Part shown: piece after piece, positions 1-6,451 of the stretch | Numbering within the stretch: the stretch's first letter is position 1 | Layout of the letters: each line of letters starts with the position of its first letter | Assembly (NCBI GenBank): GCA_004552155.1 | Contig: SFPF01000065.1 | Location: 1-12,500, forward strand | Reading direction: 5' to 3' | Length of the DNA: 12,500 nt | DNA from: Bacteroidales bacterium | GTDB taxonomy: Bacteria; Bacteroidota; Bacteroidia; Bacteroidales; Bacteroidaceae | Program-made: the position numbers and the translations under genes | Notes under the pieces: generated by a model | The model's database searches: none | What the model saw: only the letters and a program-made list of their open reading frames with translations | What the model was told of the DNA's origin: nothing

Positions 1-887
1 CAAACGAGTGAAGTAAGAAAGACCGCGGTAGCGCCAACCATCGTCGGTCACTGTCGAACCTTCCTTGTTGCCAAGCACGAGATATTTCCATTCGTCAGCA
101 CCTTCGGGAACGTTGGTAGCCGTACCTGAAAGCATGTTGTAACGCTCTTGACGCATTGACACACCGAGCATACCGGTGAATGAATGAGCGTCCCAACGTT
201 GGTTGTAAGTGGCAGTGTTGTCCCAAATCCACTTATTGTAGTTAGAGTCGGTCTTAGTCAATTGGGTAGTGTTACGTTGTTGATTTTGACCTACATAGTA
301 AGTGGGAAGGAATGTGTTGCCGCGAATTGCCGAATAGTCGTAGCTGTAGCTTGTGCGGATGTTGAGGCGGTCAGGGATAATGTTGAGTTGTGCATAGAAG
401 TTGCTCAACACTTGATAGTTGTCATTGCGGGAGTCATAATAGTCGGCAAATGCTACCGGGTTGTAGAAGTTGTTGTTCAATCCTACTTGGAAGGGGTCAG
501 CATATTTTGTCGGGAAAACATCATCGCCTCTGCGTTCGTCATACACCGGAAGAATACTCGGGGTGTTGAATGCTTTTTGCCATGCGGCATTGTTAGGAAG
601 TTGTTGTTGTGAATTGCTGAACACGCCGTTAAATCCTACCTTCAACCAGCTTGTTGCGTCGAAATCTAAAGAAGCGCGGAAGTTCATGCGACGATAGTAG
701 TTTTCAACATCCATAATACCGTCTTGCGAGAGGTAGCTCATACCTACAGAATAGATTGCATTGTTGCTACCACCGCTGATGTTGAGGCTATGGTTGGTGA
801 TAACAGCTGTGCGGAGCATCTCGTCATACCAGTTGGTGTCGGCATTGAATGTCAATGTTTCCATGTCGCCGCCAAACTCGGCCAACG
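1..887 (-). CDS. SusC/RagA-family TonB-dependent outer membrane transporter, internal fragment
   Basis: Reading the minus strand from about 887 down to 1 gives an uninterrupted SusC-like segment of about 295 residues. It includes LNISGGSNNAIYSVGMSYLS, then SQDGIMDVENYYRRMNFRAS, and later RWDAHSFTGMLGVSMRQERY. This is the end of the plug and the first barrel strands of a roughly 1000-residue protein that imports glycans or peptides across the outer membrane with a SusD partner and TonB. The C-terminal half lies beyond the left edge. The N-terminal part (signal peptide, carboxypeptidase-regulatory-like domain, TonB box, first plug half) is absent: conserved sequence stops near 885, where plus-strand DUF3874 sequence begins. 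No start codon or promoter is therefore present. Codons favour CGT, GGT and AAC, unlike the GC-rich minus-strand genes further right. Family assignment is firm; intactness in the cell is unknown. Confidence 0.85.
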
Positions 888-1033
888 AGATTTTTGAAAT
901 CCTCAAACGTGAGTCGCCGAAGGCATTGCAGGGCGTGACGATTGCGCGGCTCGGCAAGCAGCTCCGACTGCTGGGCGTTGTGAAAAGGCACACGGTGCAG
1001 GGCAACCTGTACGGGGTGTGCCGGCGCGAGTGA
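881..1033 (+). pseudogene. C-terminal remnant of a VirE/DUF3874-type protein
   Basis: The plus-strand frame ending in TGA at 1031-1033 encodes about 50 residues, beginning ANEIFEILKRE and ending QGNLYGVCRRE. From memory of the family this matches the C-terminal winged-helix-like end of Bacteroidales VirE/DUF3874 proteins: an EIFxxL start, a GxxLxxLG middle and a final RHT..GN.Y.V. These proteins are primase/helicase-like and are common in mobile islands of Bacteroides and Prevotella. Everything upstream of about 881 is replaced by antisense SusC coding sequence, so at least 90 percent of the gene is missing and no start codon belongs to it. The open frame continues leftwards to an ATG at 761, but that part is a shadow of SusC. 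The 3' flank carries a copy of the dispersed element that also occurs at 11009-11101 and 11659-11747. Confidence 0.55.
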
Positions 1034-1070
1034 TGAAGGGTTGTGAGGGGTTTGGAGGCAAAACCGTTCA

Positions 1071-1153
1071 GTCGCAACTGGCTAAGTGATAGCGAATTGC
1101 GGCACAGAATGAATGGTTGAAAGGTTTTTAGGGGAAAATTTTTGCGTATAGGA
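1071..1153 (+). repeat. Dispersed ~90-bp element, copy C (divergent)
   Basis: The stretch starts TCGCAACTGG and ends GGGGAAAATTTTTGCGTATA. It aligns by eye with the copies at 11659-11747 (plus) and 11009-11101 (minus). All share the order TCGCAAC (or a related start), GCGAATT/GCGGATT, GGTTGA.GGGTTT, TCGGGGA-like and TGCGTATAGG. This copy lies directly behind the DUF3874 remnant, suggesting the element travels with, or derives from, the 3' flank of such genes. Confidence 0.5.
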
Positions 1154-1208
1154 CGTGTGTTGGGCCTATACGCTGGATAAAGATAAAAACCATGAAAAAC
1201 ATCTTGAT

Positions 1209-1233
1209 TCGTTTGAAGCCCAAGGGCACGCCG
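1209..1233 (+). repeat. 25-bp exact repeat, copy 1 (pairs with 6218-6242)
   Basis: Twenty-five identical bases begin TCGTTTGAAGCCCAAGGGCA and continue with CGCCG in both copies. Weaker similarity extends about 15 bp upstream. In both places it lies in a spacer beside further short palindromes. It contains the small palindrome GCCCAAGGGC. It looks like the conserved end of a dispersed intergenic repeat, not a gene. Confidence 0.75.
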
Positions 1234-1242
1234 ATCGCAGCC

Positions 1243-1337
1243 AGTAGGGGCGTTTTGCAAAACGCCCGGTTAATGATTGCCTCATTGATTTTTGCCATTC
1301 GGCGCACACGGCGGGCGTTCTGCAGAACGCCCCTACT
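1243..1337. repeat. Pair of inverted REP-like palindromes
   Basis: Positions 1243-1268 and 1312-1337 are 26-bp inverted copies differing at two positions. Each is itself a palindrome: GGGCGTTTTGCAAAACGCCC in the left arm and GGGCGTTCTGCAGAACGCCC in the right arm. The two differences compensate each other within each palindrome, so pairing is conserved. Two palindromic units in opposite orientation around a 43-bp centre is the layout of REP/BIME-type elements. No transposase is nearby. Confidence 0.75.
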
Positions 1338-1370
1338 CGTAATTCTGATGAATTTACAATGAAAAAAGAA

Positions 1371-1406
1371 AAACGGGCGTGCCTTTTTCCGGCACGTCCG
1401 TTTTTT
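1371..1406. terminator. Bidirectional intrinsic terminator downstream of the acyl-CoA dehydrogenase
   Basis: AAACGGGCGTGCC (1371-1383) pairs with GGCACGTCCGTTT (1391-1403) with one mismatch or wobble, across a seven-base loop. A T run follows on the plus strand (1401-1406), and the minus strand also continues into T-rich sequence. It sits 29 bp beyond the stop of the minus-strand operon, the place expected for its terminator. Confidence 0.8.
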
Positions 1407-1434
1407 ATAATGTCTGAATATAACCGCGAAAGGA

Positions 1435-3106
1435 TTATTCGCAGCGGTAGTCCGCGAGGGCTTCCGCAGTCAGGTCCATCACCCAAGTGTGGTGCTTCTG
1501 CACTTCGGCGGTGACGAAACGGGCATAAACGCGGGCGGATTTCTCAAATAGTTCAGGCTGCTGCGTAGCGTTGTAGCAAAGCAGGTGGAGCATGATGACA
1601 TCGGCGGCCATCTCTACGAGGTGGCGTGCGCAAAGGTCTTGCATTTCCTGCGACTGCGCTTCCTTGACGTGTTCCACGGCCTGCTCAAACAAGTCTGCCA
1701 ATGCCTTGGCCTGTGCCTGCAAGGGCTTCACGGCTTCGCTCACTTCGGCCTGCTCGAACTCGCGCATCTGGGCGAGGTAAGAGCCGTTGGTGACGTAGCG
1801 GATAGCGGCAACGACTTGCAGCTGCGTGGTGCCTTCGTAGATGTTCGTGATGCGTGCGTCGCGGTAGTAACGCTGGATGGGGTAGTCCATCATAAAGCCT
1901 GAACCGCCGTGGATTTGCAGTGCGTCAAACGTATTTTGGTTGCAATATTCCGAGTTCATGCCCTTGGCGAGCGGCGTGAGCGAGTCGGCGAGCTTGGCAT
2001 ACGTCTTCTGCTCGGTGCGTTCCTCGGGCGTGAGCTTGCGTTCGCGGGCGATGTCGTCGAGTGCCTTGTAAACATCTACATATCGGGCGCACTGGTAGAG
2101 CAGGGCGCGGCCGGCATCGAGTTTCGCCTTCATGAGCGAGAGCATATCGGCCACGGCGGGCAGCGTGATGATTTTCTTGCCAAACTGCTCGCGGTCGCGG
2201 GCGTAGGCCAGGCCTTCGTTGTAGGCGGCCTGCGAGATGCCGACGCTCTGGGCGGCGATGCCGAGGCGGGCGCCGTTCATCAAGGCCATGACGTACTTGA
2301 TAAGACCCATCTTGCGCATGCCGCAGAGTTCGGCCTTGGCGTTTTTATATACGAGTTCGCAGGTGGGCGAACCGTGGATGCCGAGTTTGTTCTCGATGCG
2401 GCGTACGTTCACGCCGCCGTCGCGCTTGTCGTAGATAAACATCGAGAGGCCGCGGCCGTCGGTCGTGCCTTCTTCCGAGCGGGCAAGCACGAGGTGCAGG
2501 TCGGCGTCGCCGTTGGTGATGAAGCGCTTCACGCCGTTGAGGCGCCAGCAGTTCTCTTTTTCGTCGAACGTGGCTTTGAGCATCACGCTTTGCAGGTCGC
2601 TGCCTGCGTCGGGCTCGGTGAGGTCCATCGACATTGTTTCGCCGGCGCAGATGCGGGGGATAAAGCGGCTGTGCTGGTCTTCGTCGCCAAATTCATAGAG
2701 CGTCTCGATGCAGTCCTGCAAGCTCCAGATGTTGCCGAAGCCGGCATCGCTGGCGGCCACGAGTTCGGCGCACATGGTGTAGGGCGTGATGGGAAAGTTG
2801 AGGCCGTTGTAGCGGCGCGGCATCGTCATGCCGTTCATGCCTGCCTGCACCATGGCTTCGAGGTTGCGGGCCGTGCCGGAGGCGTAGCGCACGCGGTCGC
2901 CCTCGTGGTGCGGTCCTTCGAGGTCTACGCCCTCTGCGTTGTCGGCAATCGTGGTGCCGGCAATCTCGCCCACGAAAGTCGAGCGGGGCGTAGTCGTACG
3001 TATCCTTGTCGCGGAAGTCTCTTTCTTTGAGTTCCACGATGCGTTTCATCAAAGGGTGTTGAAGTTCAAACTTCAACTCGGGGTGGTCAGTATAATTGTT
3101 AGCCAT
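1435..3106 (-). pseudogene. Acyl-CoA dehydrogenase, frameshifted by a missing segment near the N-terminus
   Basis: Flavoenzyme oxidising acyl-CoA to enoyl-CoA, passing electrons to the ETF encoded just upstream. The N-terminus starts at ATG 3106 (MANNYTDHPELKFELQHPLM) and reads to YDYAPLDF near 2975. The rest lies in another frame from about 2976: FVGEIAGTTIADNAEG to the stop at 1435. Conserved parts include SLQDCIETLYEFGDEDQHSR, MSMDLTEPDAGSDLQSV, FITNGDADLHLVLARSEEG, YARDREQFGKKI and IHGGSGFM. The motif NIYEGTTQLQ, near 1835, holds the Glu that acts as catalytic base in this family. Close relatives have about 14 residues between YAP..F and VGEI, so the lesion looks like an out-of-frame loss of roughly 40 bp (from memory), not a one-base slip. 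Total about 555 residues otherwise. The start lies 7 bp after the etfA stop, indicating cotranscription. It may be an assembly error instead of a true pseudogene. Confidence 0.85.
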
Positions 3107-3112
3107 TGTCGT

Positions 3113-4116
3113 TTACTTGCTGTTCTCTTTGTAATACTTAATCATTTTGGGGACTACTTCCTCCACGCTGCCCGTTATCACGTAGTCGGCCAGCTGGTTG
3201 ATGGGCGCTTCGGGGTCGGTGTTGATAGAGATGACAATGCCGCTCTCTTTCATGCCTGCCACGTGCTGGATTGCGCCGCTGATGCCGCAGGCGATGTACA
3301 CCTTGGGGCGCACGGTCACACCCGTCTGCCCGATTTGCAGGTCGTGCTCGCAGAAGCCGGCGTCTACTGCGGCGCGGCTGGCGCCCACTTCGCCGTGCAG
3401 TTCGTCTGCCAGCTTGCGGAGCAGGTCGAAGCCCTCTTTCGAACCCACGCCGTAGCCGCCTGCCACGATGATGGGCGCGCCTTTCAGGTTGTTGGCGGCC
3501 TTTTCCACGTGGCGCTCAATGACGCGCACCACGTAGTCGGTCTCAGGCACGAACTGATTTCGCCATTGTAGTATTCTGCCACCTTCTCGGCCTTCATCAC
3601 GCCGCTGCGCACGGTGGCCATCTGCGGACGGTTGTCGGGGTTGACAATCGTGGCCACGATGTTGCCGCCGAAAGCGGGACGGATTTGGTAGAGCAGGCCT
3701 TCGTAGTGCTTGCCCGTCTTCTTGTCATCGTAGTCGCCGATTTCGAGCGCGGTGCAGTCGGCGGTAAGGCCGCTGGTGAGCGAAGAGCTGACGCGCGGAC
3801 CGAGGTCGCGGCCGATCACCGTTGCGCCCATGAGGCAGATTTGCGGCTGCTCCTGCTTGAAGAGGTTTACGAGAATGCTCGTGTGCGGCTTTGACGTGTA
3901 AGGAAAGAGGCCCGGCGCGTCGAACACGTGGAGCTTGTCCACGCCGTAGGAGAGAATGTCTTTCTCCACCTTTCCCGTAATGCCGCTGCCGGCGGCGATG
4001 GCTTCGAGCTGCACGCCCAGTTCGTTGGCCAGTTTGCGTCCCTTGGTGAGAAGTTCGAAAGAAACTTCCTCAACCGTGAACTTATCTATTTCGCAATATA
4101 CAAATACGTTGTTCAT
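3113..4116 (-). pseudogene. etfA: Electron transfer flavoprotein subunit alpha, frameshifted between its two domains
   Basis: FAD-binding subunit of the ETF that shuttles electrons between acyl-CoA dehydrogenase and the respiratory or bifurcating partner. The first frame (4116 to ~3555) carries domain I: MNNVFVYCEIDKFTVEEVSF, GATVIGRDLGPRVSSSLTSG and RPAFGGNIVATIV. The second frame (~3552 to 3113) carries the FAD domain: FVPETDYVVRVIERHVEKAA, VAGGYGVGSKEGF, GASRAAVDAG, QIGQTGVTVRPKVYIACGIS, GAIQHVAGM and INTDPEAPI. The join is at about 3551-3557, between YYNGEI and FVPETD. Relatives have some 7-10 residues there, so about 20-30 bp seems to be missing out of frame. The start has a clear GGAGG ten bases upstream, unusual in this phylum. 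It begins 21 bp after the etfB stop, in an operon with both neighbours. Family certain; status as a real pseudogene versus assembly error open. Confidence 0.88.
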
Positions 4117-4137
4117 GATTTCAATTCCTCCAGCTTA

Positions 4138-4947
4138 TTATCCAATAGTATGGCTTTCGAGTAATTCCTTTACAAGTCCCTCCACGTCGGCGTCGCTGCC
4201 CGTGAGGCGCTTGCTCTCTTTTGCTTTGAACACGATGTTCTGCACGGCTTTCACCTTGGTGGGCGAGCCGGCGAGGCCGCATTGCGCAAGGTCGCCGTCC
4301 ACGTCTGCCACGCTCCATTGCGTCACGGTGAGGTAGGGTTTCTTTTCATATTCCTCGGCGTAGGGCAGGGGCTTGTCGGCGGGGCGTTCCATAGGTGCGG
4401 AGGCACGTTTGTATTTCATCACGAGCTTGGCGTTGCGCGGGCGGCAGGGCGCGGCGTTGCCGTTCACCGTGACGAGCAAGGGCAGGGGTGCTTCCACGCG
4501 CTCGATGCCGCCGTCGATGGTGCGCAGGGCGGTGACTTTGCCGTCCTTCACCTGCTCGATGGCGGTGACGTAAGTCACTTGGTTGAGGTCGAGCTTCTGT
4601 GCCACTTGCGGACCTACCTGAGCCGTGTCGCCGTCGATAGCCTGGCGGCCGCCAATCACGAGGTCGGGCATGCCGATCTTCTTAATCGCCTGGCTCAGCG
4701 CGTAGCTCGTGGCCAGCGTGTCGGCGCCGGCAAAGGCGCGGTCGGTGAGCAGCACGCCGCCATCGGCTCCGCGATACAGTCCTTCGCGGATAACGTCTGT
4801 GGCGCGGGGAGGTCCCATCGTGAGAATGGTAACCGTCGAGCCGGGGTGCTGGTCTTTGAGGCGCAGCGCCTGCTCGAGGGCGTTGAGGTCTTCGGGGTTG
4901 AAAATAGCCGGCAGGGCAGCGCGGTTCACTGTTCCCTCCGGCGTCAT
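4138..4947 (-). CDS. etfB: Electron transfer flavoprotein subunit beta, N-terminus missing
   Basis: Beta subunit of the ETF heterodimer. Conserved sequence begins at NVGKDAM (4965) and includes RAALPAIFNPEDLNALEQAL, LTMGPPRATDVIREGLYRGA, AFAGADTLATSYALSQAIKK, GGRQAIDGDTAQVGPQVAQK and the family signature IDGGIERVEAPLPLLVTVNG. Relatives start about 17 residues earlier with a strand and the AKQVPDT motif that contacts the nucleotide; here that part and its start codon are absent. The frame stays open to an ATG at 5058, but that ATG lies inside the -33 element of the promoter, so it cannot be the start. The first ATG inside the transcript is at 4947, used here for want of a better one. The protein so predicted would lack the first strand of its Rossmann-like fold and is probably non-functional. 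First gene of the operon with etfA and acyl-CoA dehydrogenase. Confidence 0.85.
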   Translation of the reverse strand: MTPEGTVNRAALPAIFNPEDLNALEQALRLKDQHPGSTVTILTMGPPRATDVIREGLYRGADGGVLLTDRAFAGADTLATSYALSQAIKKIGMPDLVIGGRQAIDGDTAQVGPQVAQKLDLNQVTYVTAIEQVKDGKVTALRTIDGGIERVEAPLPLLVTVNGNAAPCRPRNAKLVMKYKRASAPMERPADKPLPYAEEYEKKPYLTVTQWSVADVDGDLAQCGLAGSPTKVKAVQNIVFKAKESKRLTGSDADVEGLVKELLESHTIG

Positions 4948-4977
4948 GGCATCTTTGCCAACATTTAAGTGTATTTT

Positions 4978-5020
4978 CGGTTGCCCGCTTTGCAGAATTA
5001 ACAAGTCAATATGGCAACCG
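4978..5020 (-). promoter_or_regulatory. Hairpin at the 5' end of the etf operon transcript
   Basis: On the minus strand CGGTTGCC (5020-5013) can pair perfectly with GGCAACCG (4985-4978) across a 27-base loop. It begins within a few bases of the predicted transcription start, so it would cap the leader RNA. It may stabilise the mRNA or be a chance dyad left by loss of the original start region. Confidence 0.4.
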
Positions 5021-5027
5021 CACGTTG

Positions 5028-5059
5028 CAAAATTAGGGATTTGCTTGTAAGGAAACAAA
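5028..5059 (-). promoter_or_regulatory. Promoter of the etfB-etfA-acyl-CoA dehydrogenase operon
   Basis: On the minus strand TTTG (5059-5056) and TAATTTTG (5035-5028) are separated by exactly 20 bases. This is a full match to the Bacteroidales housekeeping promoter (TTTG, 19-21 nt, TAnnTTTG). Transcription should start near 5020, which rules out the upstream ATG at 5058 as the etfB start. Confidence 0.8.
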
Positions 5060-5095
5060 CTTTTGCTCTTAAAAGTGCGATTTCCTTATGTCATA

Positions 5096-6130
5096 TTAAA
5101 AATACCGTGCAATGCGGGCAAACGTCCTTAGCCGCTTCATGTGGAAGAGGCGGAGCAGGGAGCAAGGCAACTGCTCGGGGATAGGGTCGAGCACGGTGCG
5201 CTGCAGGTTCTCGCGCCGATTGGCCGCGAAGTCCGGGCGTATGCGGCGAAACTCGCGCCGCGCCTGAAATACGGCTTTGAAATTGGCTACGCCGTTCGGC
5301 GAAATAAGGAAAGAGCAGGCTGCTACGATGTCTAAGATGCTGCGCACGCGCATCACGCGCTTCAACTCCCGTTCCGGCAGGTTTTTGTAGAGCAGCAGCA
5401 GATTGTTGCGGAAGTTCAGGAACGTTTTCCGCGGGTGGTGCTGCGCCAGCGTGCCGCCGCCCACGTGGTACACCGTGCTTTGCGGCACGCACACGATGCC
5501 GCGCCCGCGTGCCCTTAATCTCCAACACAGGTCGATTTCTTCCATGTGCGCAAAGAAGCGTCCGTCCAGTCCGCCCACGGCTTCCCAGTCCGTGCGGCGT
5601 ATCATCAGGGCTGCGCCTGTTGCCCAGAATATCGGCGCGATGCTGTCGTATTGCCCTTTGTCGGTCTCCACCTCTCCGAACACGCGGCCCCGGCAAAAGG
5701 GGTAGCCGTAGCGGTCTATGTATCCGCCGCAGGCTCCGGCGTATTCAAATGCCGTGCGCTTGCCCTCGCAGAGCAGTTTGGGCTGGCAGGCGGCCGTTTC
5801 TGGATGCGCTTCCATATAATCAAGCAGCGGCAGGAGCCAGCCGGGCGTTACTTCGACGTCAGAATTGAGCAAAAGGTAATAGTCTGCTTCCAGTCCGCGC
5901 AACGCTTCGTTGTAGCCCTGCGCAAACCCGTAGTTCTTGCTGAGCGGCAGGTGGCGCACCGTGGGAAACTCCGCCGCGAGCATTTCGAGCGACCCGTCCG
6001 TCGAGCCGTTGTCCGCCACAATTACTTCCGCCGCACCTTTGGAGTAGTTCACCACGGAGGGCAGGAAGCGGCGCATCATCTCCTTGCCGTTCCAGTTGAG
6101 GATAACGACTGCTATTTTGGGATTAGACAT
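5096..6130 (-). CDS. Glycosyltransferase family 2 (rhamnosyltransferase-like)
   Basis: Intact 344-residue GT-A fold enzyme that would transfer a sugar from a nucleotide donor onto a growing glycan on the inner face of the cytoplasmic membrane. The nucleotide-binding start reads KIAVVILNWNGKEMM, followed by EVIVADNGSTDGSLEML. The metal-binding DXD-like motif is LLLNSDVEV at about residue 95. FWATGAALMIRR and FFAHMEEIDLCWRLRARG are the acceptor-side motifs of the WcaA/RfbF-like subgroup. Near residue 290 a hydrophobic stretch, SILDIVAACSFLI, may touch the membrane. The ATG at 6130 is chosen because homology starts at residue 4. An open frame reaches further up to 6340, but that part is dispersed-repeat sequence. 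It is a single gene with no polysaccharide cluster around it, so its glycan target is unknown. It ends 37 bp before the etf promoter. Confidence 0.9.
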   Translation of the reverse strand: MSNPKIAVVILNWNGKEMMRRFLPSVVNYSKGAAEVIVADNGSTDGSLEMLAAEFPTVRHLPLSKNYGFAQGYNEALRGLEADYYLLLNSDVEVTPGWLLPLLDYMEAHPETAACQPKLLCEGKRTAFEYAGACGGYIDRYGYPFCRGRVFGEVETDKGQYDSIAPIFWATGAALMIRRTDWEAVGGLDGRFFAHMEEIDLCWRLRARGRGIVCVPQSTVYHVGGGTLAQHHPRKTFLNFRNNLLLLYKNLPERELKRVMRVRSILDIVAACSFLISPNGVANFKAVFQARREFRRIRPDFAANRRENLQRTVLDPIPEQLPCSLLRLFHMKRLRTFARIARYF

Positions 6131-6217
6131 AATCAGATTTTTGTAGACAATGATATTATTCGTTTGTTGGTTGGAATTAGTTGTGGATTTTGACGAAAAC
6201 AATAAAAATAGCTTACC

Positions 6218-6330
6218 TCGTTTGAAGCCCAAGGGCACGCCGCCGGTCTTAACGCCGAGCATTAAAGCCTTTCGGCTTTTGCTCGCCCTTAATCCCTGCG
6301 GCTGCGGTCGGTTCCCGCCCGCTTCAAACG
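6218..6330 (+). repeat. Second copy of the 25-bp repeat, within a small inverted-repeat-bounded element
   Basis: The first 25 bases are identical to 1209-1233. The element is closed by a 10-bp inverted repeat, CGTTTGAAGC at 6219-6228 and GCTTCAAACG at 6321-6330, giving about 112 bp, a MITE- or REP-like size. The inner sequence differs from copy 1 (it lacks the GGGCGTT palindromes), so only the end is conserved between the two sites. Confidence 0.6.
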
Positions 6331-6340
6331 CCGCAAGCAA

Positions 6341-6375
6341 AAAACAGAAAAAAGTAAAGCATTTTCTTCTTTACT
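6341..6375 (-). terminator. Weak intrinsic terminator after mtaB
   Basis: On the minus strand AGTAAAG (6375-6369) pairs with CTTTACT (6359-6353) over a nine-base loop and runs into a T-rich tract (6352-6341). The stem is short and AT-rich, but its position about 75 bp beyond the mtaB stop fits. Confidence 0.45.
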
Positions 6376-6451
6376 ATTTACAGTAAAAAGTATAGGTCCA
6401 CACAGGGCAAGCGGTTTTTATTGTTTTTGTATTTAATCAACTAACGAGTTA

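Larger units (their letters stand above)
1034..1434. other. Repeat-rich gene-free spacer
   Basis: This 400-bp stretch holds no convincing gene. In order it contains: a divergent copy of the dispersed element (1071-1153); a hairpin GCGTATAGG/CCTATACGC (1144-1152 with 1165-1173) without a T tract; a 25-bp repeat shared with 6218-6242; two inverted REP-like palindromes; and a terminator. A 56-codon frame opening with ATG at 1191 (MKNILIRLKPKGTP) runs through the repeats. I regard it as fortuitous, because its ends are repeat sequence and it has no coding-type composition. Confidence 0.6.
6131..6451. other. Repeat-bearing spacer between mtaB and the glycosyltransferase gene
   Basis: This 321-bp spacer holds no gene. 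It contains the second copy of the 25-bp repeat (6218-6242). That copy is the left end of a small element whose right end at 6321-6330 (GCTTCAAACG) is the inverse of 6219-6228 (CGTTTGAAGC). Between them is the hairpin AAAGCC/GGCTTT. A weak terminator for mtaB follows nearer that gene. No clear consensus promoter for the glycosyltransferase was found; the best -7 candidate is one base off consensus (minus strand TATCATTG). Confidence 0.55.

Noticed and set aside
184..612. Plus-strand open frames across 184-1033
   Set aside because: They are antisense shadows of the SusC fragment, whose minus-strand reading is clearly homologous. Only the last ~50 codons before 1033 carry independent homology.
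2970..3555. Programmed ribosomal frameshifting at the acyl-CoA dehydrogenase and etfA joins
   Set aside because: The two shifts are in different directions, no slippery heptamer or downstream stem is apparent, and conserved residues are missing, which frameshifting could not restore.
1909..3571. Long plus-strand open frames opposite the acyl-CoA dehydrogenase and etfA genes
   Set aside because: GC-rich codon usage on the minus strand leaves the opposite strand open. The translations are Ala/Val/His/Gly-rich with no motifs.
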